From Candidatus Nitrohelix vancouverensis (lineage in GTDB: Bacteria; Nitrospinota; Nitrospinia; Nitrospinales; VA-1), in NCBI GenBank assembly GCA_015698305.1, contig CP048620.1, forward strand, positions 186,001 through 250,000: a stretch of 64,000 nt of DNA. Reading direction: 5' to 3'. The translations under genes were made by a program, and so were the position numbers. Shown piece by piece: positions 17,338 through 26,944 of the stretch. The notes under the pieces are model-generated. The model was not told the DNA's origin. It did not search any database and worked only from the letters and a program-made list of their open reading frames with translations. Position 1 is the stretch's first letter, and each line of letters begins with the position of its first letter.

Positions 17338-19698
17338 ATGGCAACCGCGCGTGTTACTTTTGGAACAAAAGCCGAAACGCTGGATAAACTGGCTCCCATC
17401 GTTAAAAATGCACTGGTGTTGCCACAACTTCGCTTCACCACACAACAATGGCTTTCCGATCCCGACTACTGGACGCGCAAAATAAAGCTCGCCTTCTGTG
17501 ACACCGCTCACTTTCTCATCATCCGATCATCGGCATTAGCGGAAGATACTTATGGAGCCTCCAATGCCGGACACTTTGAAAGCATAGGAAAAGTTCCCTG
17601 CAATGACAGCGAAGCAATCGGGACCACAATCCGGAAAGTCATTCACTCGTTTGGCTCCGACGCCTCGCCAGACAATCAAGTATTCGTCCAACCCTATCTG
17701 AAAAATACTCAGATCAGCGGCGTGGCGTTCACTCGAGATATGGAAACGCTTGCGCCTTATTACATTATCAATTTTGACGAGCATCCTTCGCAGACCGATG
17801 CTGTCACATCGGGAGTTTCTAACGATTCAAAAACGCACATCCAGTTTAAAGGCCATCCTGTAGTTGATAAAAAATTTGAAAAACTATTCAAACTAATGAA
17901 TGAGCTGGAAAACCTTTTCAAATGCGATTCTCTTGATATAGAATTTTCGGTTTCTGAAACCGGAGAATTGTATTTATTTCAGGTGCGCCCCTTGGCGCGA
18001 TCAGGGCAAACGCCCAAGTCGACGGAAGATATGGAAAGCTATTTGACAAAAATTCATAAGAAGTTGACTAAATTGAACAAGCCCCACCCTTATTTATACG
18101 GCGACAAAACCGTTTTTGGAGTCATGCCCGACTGGAATCCCGCAGAGATGATAGGACTCAGGCCGCGACCGCTGTCGCTTTCTTTATACAAGGATCTGAT
18201 AACAGACAGAACCTGGGCATATCAAAGAGACAATTATGGTTACCAAAACCTGCGCTCTTTTCCACTGATGATCTCCCTGATGGGCCTTCCCTACATAGAC
18301 GTTCGCATCAGCCTGAACTCTTTTATTCCAAAATCTGTCAACGCAGCGCTGGCCGAGAAACTTTGCAATTATTACATAGATCGTTTGATTCAAACTCCCA
18401 GTCACCACGATAAAATTGAATTCGAGATTGTTTTCTCCTGCTTCAATTTCAGTTGCGATCAAAAATTCCAATCACTCCTGTCTACGGGCTTCACGCAAGA
18501 TGAGATTGATTCCTTGAAAGCATCTCTCCTCGAACTGACGAACGATATTTTTTCGAATGAGACCTCTGTGTTCAGGAAGGATCTGGAAAAAATTCCTCGG
18601 CTCAAGGAAAGACAAAACAGAATTGACGATTCGAAACTCACCGACCTGGAAAAAATCTATTGGTTCATGGAGGATTGCCGACGCTACGGAACCTTGCCTT
18701 TTGCAGGGCTAGCCAGGGCCGCTTTCATCGCCACGCAAATGCTACAATCCTTGCTCGACGTCGACTTGTTGACCCAACGCGAGCATGAAGAATTTATGTC
18801 CTCATTGCACACAATCTCCTTCGAAATGTACCGCGACCGAAGCGCGATCTCCGGCGCTGAGTTTAAGAATAAATACGGTCATCTGCGTCCAGGGACCTAC
18901 GACATACTTTCTCCGCGTTACGACGAGGCGTACGAATTATATTTTAACAACCCGCCTGGAAGCGCGAACCATCAAGACGCGCCGTTGCAGACATTCCAGT
19001 TGATCCGCGAAAGATATGACCGAATTTCCTCTGCCATGACGCATGCGGGACTTTCAGGAAACGCTGAAAGTTTGTTTGCATTTTGCAGAGACGCTATAAG
19101 AGGACGAGAACAAGCCAAGTTTGATTTTTCACGAAGCGTGAGCGACGTTCTGAATCTTGTTAGACGAATTGGAGAGAAGTACGATATCAGCAGAGAGGAT
19201 ATGTCTTTCATCAACATCCAGACGCTTCTCAATCTTTACGCAACCTTGGACCACAGAGACCTCGAACACATTCTTAAAGAAGATATCAAACGAAACAAAT
19301 ACTACTATGAATACACTTGCATGATGCGTTTTCCAGCCCTGATCAGTCACCCGGACGATATTTACTCTTTCGAACTGATGGCCGGCGCGCCCACCTTCAT
19401 CACATTCAAACGAGTTCAGGCAACCGTGATCAAAGAAAGCGATTTAACATGCGAGAACCCAGAGGGTAAAATTGTCTGCATTTCCAGCGCAGACCCAGGT
19501 TATGACTGGATTTTCACAAAAAATATCAGAGGATTGATCACAAAGTTTGGCGGGACCAATTCTCACATGAGCATTCGAACCGCAGAACTTGGCATTCCCG
19601 CTGTCATTGGCGCCGGGGAGAAAAATTATCAAACATGGTCTGGCGCGCAAATCCTTTCAATTGATTGCGCCAATCAACAAGTCAAAATAATACAATGA
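17338..19698 (+). CDS. PEP-synthase-like L-glutamine kinase (Cj1418-like)
   Basis: A 786-residue enzyme with an N-terminal ATP-grasp domain of PEP synthase/PPDK type (RSSALAEDTYGASNAG, about residues 63-78; DIEFSVSETGELYLFQVRPL near 200-220), a long middle region, and a C-terminal swivelling phosphohistidine domain. The carrier His743 lies in GGTNSHMSIRTAELGIPAV. The PEP/pyruvate barrel of PEP synthase is absent. Campylobacter Cj1418 has this architecture and phosphorylates the amide of L-glutamine, the first step to phosphoramidate. The ATG at 17338 was chosen because it follows the previous stop directly; an in-frame upstream start would overlap the kinase gene. The 3' end overlaps the next gene by ATGA. 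Confidence 0.8.
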   Translation: MATARVTFGTKAETLDKLAPIVKNALVLPQLRFTTQQWLSDPDYWTRKIKLAFCDTAHFLIIRSSALAEDTYGASNAGHFESIGKVPCNDSEAIGTTIRKVIHSFGSDASPDNQVFVQPYLKNTQISGVAFTRDMETLAPYYIINFDEHPSQTDAVTSGVSNDSKTHIQFKGHPVVDKKFEKLFKLMNELENLFKCDSLDIEFSVSETGELYLFQVRPLARSGQTPKSTEDMESYLTKIHKKLTKLNKPHPYLYGDKTVFGVMPDWNPAEMIGLRPRPLSLSLYKDLITDRTWAYQRDNYGYQNLRSFPLMISLMGLPYIDVRISLNSFIPKSVNAALAEKLCNYYIDRLIQTPSHHDKIEFEIVFSCFNFSCDQKFQSLLSTGFTQDEIDSLKASLLELTNDIFSNETSVFRKDLEKIPRLKERQNRIDDSKLTDLEKIYWFMEDCRRYGTLPFAGLARAAFIATQMLQSLLDVDLLTQREHEEFMSSLHTISFEMYRDRSAISGAEFKNKYGHLRPGTYDILSPRYDEAYELYFNNPPGSANHQDAPLQTFQLIRERYDRISSAMTHAGLSGNAESLFAFCRDAIRGREQAKFDFSRSVSDVLNLVRRIGEKYDISREDMSFINIQTLLNLYATLDHRDLEHILKEDIKRNKYYYEYTCMMRFPALISHPDDIYSFELMAGAPTFITFKRVQATVIKESDLTCENPEGKIVCISSADPGYDWIFTKNIRGLITKFGGTNSHMSIRTAELGIPAVIGAGEKNYQTWSGAQILSIDCANQQVKIIQ

Positions 19699-20360
19699 GA
19701 AAAGTGCTGGTTAGCCAGCGACTGGATACGATAGAAGCCTATGGCGAAGTGCGCGAATCGCTGGATATTCGCTGGGGTGAACTGTTGCCTGCCTGCGGAG
19801 TGATTCCCGTGCCCTGCCCCTCAAAATTTCCGCCAGAACAATTCTTTCGCGCGATCAACCCCCAAGGTCTGCTACTGACGGGAGGAAACGACACGCTCCA
19901 ATTTGCTCCAGACGACTCCCTGTCGCGCCTTCGCCAAATGCACGAGTTCGCATTGCTTGAACTGGCGCTAAGCCGTAAGCTGCCCATTATGGGCGTGTGC
20001 CACGGCATGCAAATCATCGCAGAGTATTTCAATTTCACAATGCAACGAATTGACAAGCACGTAGCGATCGATCACCCCATCAGTATAGAGGCGTCATCTT
20101 TTTTGAGTCGATTTCTCGGAAAGGAGTCCGTCGTCAATTCATTTCATAATAATGGGATAGTGGCTTTAAATCCTCAATTCACAGCCTCGGCGCGCCACAC
20201 GGGAGACCAGACCATTGAAGCTTTTGAATCGCTTGAACATAATATCATCGGCATCATGTGGCACCCGGAGAGGAATAAAGCCTACCGGGAATCCGACATA
20301 AAACTGATCCATAATTTTTTCACAAACGTTTCTGACAAATGGGAGCTTTCCACACCATGA
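19695..20360 (+). CDS. Class-I amidotransferase, probable gamma-glutamyl-CDP-amidate hydrolase
   Basis: A 221-residue glutamine-amidotransferase-fold hydrolase (peptidase C26-like) with nucleophile Cys102 in GVCHGMQ and the His190/Glu192 pair in MWHPERN. Campylobacter Cj1417 of this type removes glutamate from gamma-glutamyl-CDP-amidate to leave CDP-phosphoramidate. The ATG at 19695 overlaps the stop of the glutamine-kinase gene (ATGA), and its own stop overlaps the next start in the same way, implying translational coupling. Other members of the family act on gamma-glutamyl-GABA or folate polyglutamate; the flanking genes make the phosphoramidate role the better reading. Confidence 0.8.
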   Translation: MRKVLVSQRLDTIEAYGEVRESLDIRWGELLPACGVIPVPCPSKFPPEQFFRAINPQGLLLTGGNDTLQFAPDDSLSRLRQMHEFALLELALSRKLPIMGVCHGMQIIAEYFNFTMQRIDKHVAIDHPISIEASSFLSRFLGKESVVNSFHNNGIVALNPQFTASARHTGDQTIEAFESLEHNIIGIMWHPERNKAYRESDIKLIHNFFTNVSDKWELSTP

Positions 20361-21124
20361 AAGCCATTATACTGGCCGCAGGAGAAGGAAAACGTTTGCG
20401 CCCCTTAACAGACCATCAGCCAAAATGCATGGTTCCCTTATGGGGCAAACCCATACTCGTTCATTTGTTTGACGCCATGAATCAGATTGACTTGTCCAGA
20501 ATCGTGCTTGTAACGGGATACAAAAAAGATATCCTAGAGGAAAACTTCAATTTTGAAAACGTTGTTTTTCACCACAATCCAGCGTATGACTCGACCAATA
20601 TGGTCGCTTCGTTATTTTGCGCAGAATCCGAATTCGACGATGACCTTATCATTTCTTATTCGGACATTGCATACCATGCGAACGTTCTCAAACAAATCAC
20701 TCAATCGCCTCATGATTTATCTATCGTCATCGACCGGCGATGGCGTTCGCTTTGGGAGCTTCGCATGGAAAACCCGCTGAATGATGCTGAAACTTTGAAA
20801 CTTGGCGAGGGAGGAACAATCATCGAGTTGGGTCAAAAACCTCTATCCTATGACGACATACAGGGCCAATATATTGGATTGATTAAAATCTCTAAAAACG
20901 CTTTGTCCACCGTCTCAAACATGTACCACCACCTGGATCGAAATATGATATTCGACAAACAAAACTTTGCCAATATGTACATGACCAGTTTTCTACAGTT
21001 ACTGATTAATAGTGGAGTACCCGCTCATGCTGTTTTTATCGATGGGGGCTGGGTGGAAGTGGATTCGCAGGCTGATCTGGAAATGTATGCAAACCATCCA
21101 CAGCTACTAAACGGCATATTCTGA
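20357..21124 (+). CDS. Nucleotidyltransferase, probable CTP:phosphoglutamine cytidylyltransferase
   Basis: A 255-residue nucleotidyltransferase with the N-terminal signature LAAGEGKRLRPLT (residues 6-18), PKCMVPLWGKPIL and a DGGWVEVDS segment near the C-terminus. It resembles LicC/Cj1416-type cytidylyltransferases; Cj1416 couples L-glutamine phosphate to CTP. The ATG at 20357 overlaps the preceding stop (ATGA), so it is translationally coupled to the hydrolase. It is the last gene of the plus-strand operon and converges on a minus-strand glycan gene. A phosphocholine or sugar substrate cannot be excluded from sequence alone, but no choline kinase or LicD-like gene is seen nearby. Confidence 0.77.
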   Translation: MKAIILAAGEGKRLRPLTDHQPKCMVPLWGKPILVHLFDAMNQIDLSRIVLVTGYKKDILEENFNFENVVFHHNPAYDSTNMVASLFCAESEFDDDLIISYSDIAYHANVLKQITQSPHDLSIVIDRRWRSLWELRMENPLNDAETLKLGEGGTIIELGQKPLSYDDIQGQYIGLIKISKNALSTVSNMYHHLDRNMIFDKQNFANMYMTSFLQLLINSGVPAHAVFIDGGWVEVDSQADLEMYANHPQLLNGIF

Positions 21125-21196
21125 CAACGGCGGCTTGCCCATTTCCGAGTGTAACTTTTCAAAATCCCGCCTTATTGATCTGACCGCGCTCCCGCT

Positions 21197-22381
21197 TCAT
21201 TTGAAGCGTTTGATTCTATTTGAAAAAATCTGCCAGGTATTTAAATTTTCGGAGCCGCTCTTTTTAACATAGCTGTTCATATACTCCTCATACATCGGAT
21301 AATTCACCTGAAGTTCAGCCTCCCAGTCTATCGAAAGGGGAGAATCTATATTCACGGCAGCTTTTCCCAGGGAACGAGCAGACTCCGCAATTTCCACCGA
21401 AAATTTAATATCCTTTTCGGCTTCATTTGTAGTGATAAAAACAACTGGCTTGCGGTAAATCACGGCATAGCCAATGGCTGTGCTGGCATGCGTGATTAGA
21501 AACCTACAATCTCGGACCATTTGAAAAGTTTGATTTTTAAAAACCGGGCGACCCCCAAAATAGGCAGGGCGGTCGCCGTGGTCGCTTTTGGGGTGGGCCG
21601 CGATACAAACCTGACCGCCCAGTTTCTCTTCAATCTGGCTAAAAAACTGACAAAGCGCAGGATAATAATTCTCTACGCTCCCCCACAGCTTCATATCGGG
21701 TAACAACAAATCTCCGGGAAACATGGGCGCGCCGTTATCCAAAAAGACAATTGCGTTTTCGGGAATCAACCTTTCGGGAGAGGCATTTTCCAGATACGCG
21801 TCATAATCCAGAGTATGCGCCCAAATGATTTCAGTCTCTTCGCTCAACAAGGCAATTTCACGATACATGGAAATGGAACTTTCACCCCCCACCACGCAAA
21901 TATCAGGCGATCGAATTTTTCTCAAAAAAGCCCATCGGGGTCGGTAGAAAAAATTTTTCAGCTTGTGCAGATTAACCTGTCGAAGATTCTTCCAAACCCG
22001 TTTATAATAGGGGTCGCCCAGTACCGCGCATGCGGGAATTGCATTTGTTATTAATGCCCCATATGGAATGCCCGAATCCGACAGGGCTTTATACAATTTG
22101 TGAGTCGCCCTGGAATAACTCCCCATCCACATCACAAAACAGTCGTCGCCCAATGCCCTTATCGCTGAAACGGCTTCGACATTGGTCGAGAAACACCTGA
22201 CCTGCTCGTAATCGGACATTTCCTGAAAACTCACGCCTGAACTCAAACGCGGATATATAATTTTTGAAAAATCGTAATACCAGACGTCAAACCCGTTTGA
22301 GACTAATACCTCCCTCCCCAAACGTTTTTCGTTCCTTTTGGTCAGCGGTAAAGAGCAAAAAAAGACAATTTTTTGTATCAT
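21197..22381 (-). CDS. Unrecognised surface-glycan protein, possible glycosyltransferase
   Basis: A 394-residue soluble protein without a family I can name confidently. Its second half has features of GT-B or polysialyltransferase-like enzymes: PENAIVFLDNGAPMFPGD (about residue 210), AAHPKSDHGDRPAYFGGR with an HP motif (about 260), and FLITHASTAIGYAVIYRKPVVFITT (about 287-311), which looks like a sugar-nucleotide or CMP-binding site. The N-terminus MIQKIVFFCSLPLTKRNEKR is also Rossmann-like. Its position between the phosphoramidate operon and the PtmE-like gene suggests transfer of a CMP-activated or other sugar. It is oriented against the phosphoramidate operon and divergent from ptmE. A similar but longer protein is at 29830-31863. 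Confidence 0.5.
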   Translation of the reverse strand: MIQKIVFFCSLPLTKRNEKRLGREVLVSNGFDVWYYDFSKIIYPRLSSGVSFQEMSDYEQVRCFSTNVEAVSAIRALGDDCFVMWMGSYSRATHKLYKALSDSGIPYGALITNAIPACAVLGDPYYKRVWKNLRQVNLHKLKNFFYRPRWAFLRKIRSPDICVVGGESSISMYREIALLSEETEIIWAHTLDYDAYLENASPERLIPENAIVFLDNGAPMFPGDLLLPDMKLWGSVENYYPALCQFFSQIEEKLGGQVCIAAHPKSDHGDRPAYFGGRPVFKNQTFQMVRDCRFLITHASTAIGYAVIYRKPVVFITTNEAEKDIKFSVEIAESARSLGKAAVNIDSPLSIDWEAELQVNYPMYEEYMNSYVKKSGSENLNTWQIFSNRIKRFK

Positions 22382-22931
22382 TATTCAGCCCACACACCCT
22401 TCTTTCATTCATCTACAATATCTTTAACAAACGATTTGATTCCCGGCAAAACGTTTACTTCTTCCCGTCAGTATAAACTTTCACATAAATCAAACATATC
22501 AAACCCCGACTATTTTGCGACCTGGGATATCTCACCCTCGCCCCGACCTGCCACTGAACAGCAAGGAATTAATTTTCCATGGTATAATAGAATTTCAAGA
22601 GTATCACAAATACAGTCGCATTTTATTAGGCCGGAATCAGATGGCTTTTATCGGGCAACCGCAAAACACCGGGGCAATAAAACGCTTTATCACTTGATTC
22701 GTAAGATGCCTCCAGAAAATACTTGGCGTTAAAACTCTCAATGGGCTATTCTTCCAACCGGGAATCAGGCTGGAGGCCTTTGACGACCTGCAATCCCAAC
22801 CATCCGATCAACCGCCCCCTTTCAAACAACGGCAATAGAGTTGAAACCAGAGAAACTTGGAAGGTCGGAGTTTAGCCCCAATAGAAATCAATTATCCAAT
22901 TTTATTTCGCTTACATTCCGAGAGATCCACA
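22382..22931. other. 550-bp divergent spacer
   Basis: This lies between the unrecognised minus-strand gene and the PtmE-like gene. A TATAAT at 22583-22588 is a possible -10 element for the plus strand, but no good -35 lies 16-18 bases upstream. Open frames here are short and resemble nothing known. Confidence 0.35.
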
Positions 22932-24041
22932 TTGAGCATACATCGCACAGAACTACTGAAAGCTCTGCTTATTACAGAAGATGAGTCCATCAAATCCGCA
23001 ATGCAAAAACTCATTGATACCGCCGAGAGGATTTTATTTATCACCGATTCCAAAGGCTTTCTGGTGGGAACCTTGACCGATGGGGATATTCGTCGAGGCA
23101 TTATAGGCGGCATGAAACTTTCTGAGTCCGTTCGTAAAATCATGAGTCTGAAATTTGTTTCCCTATCTTCGACAGCCGATGATTTGAGAAACAAAGCCCG
23201 CCAACTCATGCTCAAACACCGTATTGAACACATCCCGGTGGTAGATAATCAAGGGGTTTTGGTTGATTTAATTTTAGGCGCAGACTTTTTAGAAAACGAA
23301 GAAAACACACCCATTTCACCGCAGAAGAAAAAAGAAAATGAAGTTGTTATCATGGCGGGCGGAATGGGCACTCGGCTGGACCCGTTCACAAAAATTCTTC
23401 CCAAACCCCTGCTGCCCTTAAAAGGCATCCCTGTAATAGAACATATTTTAGCCGGATTTCACAAATTCGGGTTTTCTAAATTCAAACTCATATTGAACTA
23501 CAAAAAAGAGATGATCAAACTCTTTCTCTCTGACAACCAATATGATTTCGATATTGACTTCGTCTATGAAGGTGAATTTCTGGGGACTGCCGGCGGCTTG
23601 CATTTACTGAAGGACAAAATAGACAAAACTTTTGTATTGACCAATTGCGATACAATTCTGAAAGGCGACCCGCAACAGATTATTGACTGGCATCATCAGA
23701 AAGACAATTTATTGACAATCGTCGGCTCTCACAAAGAAATCCCGGTTCCATATGGCGTCCTGCAATTTAATGGAGGCAAGTTTGACCAGATTGATGAAAA
23801 ACCGAAGCTGGACCTTTTTATAAATACAGGTACTTACATACTTTCCCCGGAAGTGTTCAACCACATCAAAGCCGATGAATTCCTAAACATGGACAGTCTG
23901 ATCAGAATTTTAATGCAGACCCGAACCGACAGCGTTGGCGTCTTTCCCCATTGGGACGGTTGGTTCGATATGGGACAATGGGATGAATACAGGCAAAGTG
24001 TTGAAAAAATCGATAATTCGCTGTCGGGTTTTCAACCTTGA
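22932..24041 (+). CDS. CBS-domain nucleotidyltransferase (PtmE-like)
   Basis: An N-terminal pair of CBS repeats (RILFITDSKGFLVGTLTDGD; RIEHIPVVDNQGVLVDLI) is fused to a sugar nucleotidyltransferase starting MAGGMGTRLDPFTKILPKPLLP. This architecture is that of Campylobacter PtmE, the GlcN-1-phosphate guanylyltransferase that opens the GDP-linked legionaminic acid pathway. A TTG at 22932 places about ten residues before the first CBS strand, as in relatives; a TTG at 22857 would add 25 residues with no family counterpart, and no ATG is available. The gene is 12-25 kb from the legionaminic operon at 36-48 kb but fills the step missing there. Most of the sequence is typical; specificity is inferred from context. 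Confidence 0.82.
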   Translation: MSIHRTELLKALLITEDESIKSAMQKLIDTAERILFITDSKGFLVGTLTDGDIRRGIIGGMKLSESVRKIMSLKFVSLSSTADDLRNKARQLMLKHRIEHIPVVDNQGVLVDLILGADFLENEENTPISPQKKKENEVVIMAGGMGTRLDPFTKILPKPLLPLKGIPVIEHILAGFHKFGFSKFKLILNYKKEMIKLFLSDNQYDFDIDFVYEGEFLGTAGGLHLLKDKIDKTFVLTNCDTILKGDPQQIIDWHHQKDNLLTIVGSHKEIPVPYGVLQFNGGKFDQIDEKPKLDLFINTGTYILSPEVFNHIKADEFLNMDSLIRILMQTRTDSVGVFPHWDGWFDMGQWDEYRQSVEKIDNSLSGFQP

Positions 24042-24066
24042 ATCGCCATGAAGTAAATATCCCTCT

Positions 24067-25263
24067 TTATAATCCGTCTAGAAACTTTCTCTCCCGCAGC
24101 TCTTTAGCTACCTCGCGAAAATAGTTTTCATTCGGATGATCATAACTGGAAAAGAACTGGCGCTCTCTGAATTTTTTTCGATGATCAATCACATTTGCTT
24201 CAGGCACCATCTCCAGACTCGCAGAAAAAATATCGTCGACCACGCTTGGACGATCCGTTTCATAGACAGGGGGAATCAAAAAAACCAGTTTTCTTTTTGA
24301 ATCCTCAACAAGATCGATCAACTCATTCATCAGTCTCGCAATTTCCACCTCATCTCCATTTTTAATATCCCGGGCGCTCGGAGTCAACGCATTGCTATTA
24401 ATTGTCAATCCACGACCTTCTCCGGAGTTCGAACTTCCATCGAACCGATAGCTCAATGTGCGTTCACGATCACAAAAACTTTGGATCAACTTCTTTTCAC
24501 CCTCCGACCGAGACATTCTGATCTGTTTCAAATGTCCCTTCAACCCCATATTTTTATCTTGCGCCCCTTCCGGGAATCCGCTGGAGTTTTCCTCCCAGAG
24601 TCTTTTCTCCGTCTGACACACCCCGTAATCCATCAACAGATACCGCGGACTTCCTCTCGACAATAGGTCGTAGAGTCCAGAAATAAACGCCTTCCAATCT
24701 TTATTGAATTTAAAGATCATCCAGTAATTCATGAACTTCAACTCAATACGTTTCAGGAAATTTTTTTCATTTTTAATCTGATAGATGCGCGCTATATCCT
24801 TTGGGAGCTCCTCTCCATAATTAATGATATATCTTCCGTTATCGTTGTTTGGCGTCGTGATGGCGACTATCACCAGCTCCGTAGGTAATTTCTTCAGATC
24901 TTTCAAGCGCTGAAGATAATCGCGAGTCTCCGGTAAAGCCAAATCAGCGTACCAATAATTAAAAAACAGATGTTCAGGCACGCTCTCATCAAGCGCCATG
25001 GTATTAAAATACTGAATCTGGTGATTACCCATCAAACCGATCTTAGGCGGAATATGGGTTTCGACATAACCCAATTTTATCGACGCTCTGCCCAGGCGGG
25101 ATAAGGCTGGCCCCGTGACAACGACCGTCTCTTTACCATGACTCAACAGATTAGCCGAATCCTTGCGCACATCATGAGTTCGAAAAGAAACCAGCAACTC
25201 AAAGCTCATCAACAGACAAAATGTTCCCAGGAATAGATAAAAACGGCTATAGGATCGTTCCAT
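24067..25263 (-). CDS. SGNH-like partner of MBOAT acyltransferase, copy 1
   Basis: A 398-residue protein with an N-terminal membrane anchor (residues 7-26) and a periplasmic domain. The C-terminal YDHPNENYF (residues 374-382) looks like the DxxHxN block of SGNH/AlgJ-type hydrolases, but the N-terminal GDS nucleophile motif is not visible: the corresponding strand reads VVVTGPALSRLG. It follows the MBOAT gene by 24 bp on the same strand, the usual pairing for O-acetylation of exported glycans (AlgI with AlgJ/AlgX, DltB with DltD). It may use an atypical nucleophile or play a structural role. Annotation is by context and the C-terminal motif. Confidence 0.6.
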   Translation of the reverse strand: MERSYSRFYLFLGTFCLLMSFELLVSFRTHDVRKDSANLLSHGKETVVVTGPALSRLGRASIKLGYVETHIPPKIGLMGNHQIQYFNTMALDESVPEHLFFNYWYADLALPETRDYLQRLKDLKKLPTELVIVAITTPNNDNGRYIINYGEELPKDIARIYQIKNEKNFLKRIELKFMNYWMIFKFNKDWKAFISGLYDLLSRGSPRYLLMDYGVCQTEKRLWEENSSGFPEGAQDKNMGLKGHLKQIRMSRSEGEKKLIQSFCDRERTLSYRFDGSSNSGEGRGLTINSNALTPSARDIKNGDEVEIARLMNELIDLVEDSKRKLVFLIPPVYETDRPSVVDDIFSASLEMVPEANVIDHRKKFRERQFFSSYDHPNENYFREVAKELRERKFLDGL

Positions 25264-25287
25264 TACGCCAGAACCTGATCATTTCGA

Positions 25288-26637
25288 TTAAAAAACAAAA
25301 TATATAAACGTGCGTCCATATGAAAAAAACAATACAGCTATAAAAGCGAGCGCCGCCCACAAATAGGGGCTGTCAAAAAACCAATGTTTTTCATGGTTGA
25401 ACAGCCAGCGATTTTCTCTCATTGAAAAAGTCCAAAGTGCAATCATTCCAAGCAACCCCCACTTACTCGCATTCACAATTGCGGGAGCATCCAGATTCCA
25501 ATCCAGTAAATTCCCCATCAAGCTGAAATAGCCCATTATATCAAGATAAAACAGTGGCCAGCCAAAACTGACGATAACAAATGTAATGGCAATTTGCAGG
25601 GGCTTCCACATTGCATCCCAGGCCGGACGCGTCAAATGATAAACAATCACCCAAAGCGAATGATAGATACCCCAGGCCATAAAATTTAATCCAGCTCCAT
25701 GCCACACGCCCACCGCAAAAAAAACGATCAAGATATTACGAATATAGCAACGATTCCCACCCAGCCGCAGATAAACATAATCCCGAAGCCAAAACGAAAG
25801 CGTCGTATGCCAGCGACGCCAGAATTCTTTAGGGCTCGTCGATAAATAAGGCTCATGAAAATTACGGGGAAGGTTGATAGACATGAACTGTCCCAAACCG
25901 ATCGCAATTAAGGAATAGGCCCAGAAATCATAATAAATAACAAAAGAATAACTGAAAATACTGAACAAGTTGTCCTGAAGATGGATAGCCTGCTCCGCCT
26001 TAACCACCTTTTGCTGGATGGTGAGTAAAATGTCGGCAAAGAAAATTTTGGCAAAAAGACCATATGATATAAACTTGGCTCCTGAAGAAAAATCGGCAGG
26101 AATCTTACCTTTTTGATCCAACCGTTCCAGTTGGCTACAAATCTGGTCGTATCTTAAAATGGGGCCCGCTATCAATTGTGGGAAAAATGAAATGAACGCG
26201 CAGAATTGCAACAGGTTCTTTTCTGGCTTGAGTCTCCCGTCATAAACATCGATTAAATACCCAATAATTTGAAAAGTGTAAAAACTGATTCCGGCGGGCA
26301 TGCTGATCGACAAAATAAAATACAAGCTGCTCCGAACGTCCTCAGCGCCGGTTAATGTCAACGAAAAATCCAGATATTTAAATAAATAAAGCGCCGCCAA
26401 GGGAGGAACGACGGCAAACCAAGCCACCCATTTTCGTTTTTGTATCTGAGGGGCTATGAAATAGGCCCAGACAGAACTCGCAACCAATAACAACAACGGC
26501 AACATCCCTGATGCGCCATAAAACAACAACGAAAAACCTAAAACAACAACGATACGGAGCCTTGGTGCAACCAGAAAAAATATACAAACACAGGACGGAA
26601 GAAACAAGAAAATGAAAATATCCGAACTAAAATTCAT
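25288..26637 (-). CDS. MBOAT O-acyltransferase (AlgI/DltB-like), copy 1
   Basis: A 449-residue polytopic membrane protein of the MBOAT family. Family blocks are FFPQLIAGPILRYDQI (about 151-166), EFWRRWHTTLSFWLRDYVYLRL (about 271-291) and VGVWHGAGLNFMAWG with the invariant His313; His277 is the second conserved His. Such proteins bring an acyl group, usually acetyl, across the inner membrane for transfer to a glycan or lipid by a periplasmic partner, here the SGNH-like gene next in the operon. It starts at 26637, divergent from the APS kinase gene. A second MBOAT/SGNH pair is at 33803-36276. Confidence 0.93.
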   Translation of the reverse strand: MNFSSDIFIFLFLPSCVCIFFLVAPRLRIVVVLGFSLLFYGASGMLPLLLLVASSVWAYFIAPQIQKRKWVAWFAVVPPLAALYLFKYLDFSLTLTGAEDVRSSLYFILSISMPAGISFYTFQIIGYLIDVYDGRLKPEKNLLQFCAFISFFPQLIAGPILRYDQICSQLERLDQKGKIPADFSSGAKFISYGLFAKIFFADILLTIQQKVVKAEQAIHLQDNLFSIFSYSFVIYYDFWAYSLIAIGLGQFMSINLPRNFHEPYLSTSPKEFWRRWHTTLSFWLRDYVYLRLGGNRCYIRNILIVFFAVGVWHGAGLNFMAWGIYHSLWVIVYHLTRPAWDAMWKPLQIAITFVIVSFGWPLFYLDIMGYFSLMGNLLDWNLDAPAIVNASKWGLLGMIALWTFSMRENRWLFNHEKHWFFDSPYLWAALAFIAVLFFSYGRTFIYFVF

Positions 26638-26944
26638 CTGTATTTTAGCCAGTTAGATTGCGAAATGGGTTAGGAGGGAAACTAACTGCATTAGGAGAAA
26701 TTCAGACAAATTTAGCGGCTTCCATTTCAAAAACCTATACCATTACTCCTGCGCGAAGTCAAGAAACGCGTATTATAGAAGACACGCTGAACGCAATACA
26801 TTCCACAACAGATCCCCAAACAAAGCCAACTAACCCAACTCCTAAATTTTGCCCGCAAATACAGGGTAGCTTTACTATACACATTTATATATGCTATTAT
26901 TTTAAGCTGAAATTTTACATTAACGATCTTCCGTATCGCCACAA
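26638..26944. other. 307-bp divergent spacer between MBOAT and cysC
   Basis: This spacer carries the promoter candidate for cysC listed separately. The open frame at 26658-26978 lacks any family resemblance, runs into the cysC start and is not counted as a gene. Confidence 0.4.
26871..26900 (+). promoter_or_regulatory. Candidate sigma70 promoter for cysC-sulfotransferase
   Basis: TTTACT at 26871-26876 and TATTAT at 26895-26900 are separated by 18 bases, and TGC directly before the -10 makes it an extended -10. It lies 44 bases upstream of the cysC start. The surrounding sequence is AT-rich, so a chance match is possible. Confidence 0.45.
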
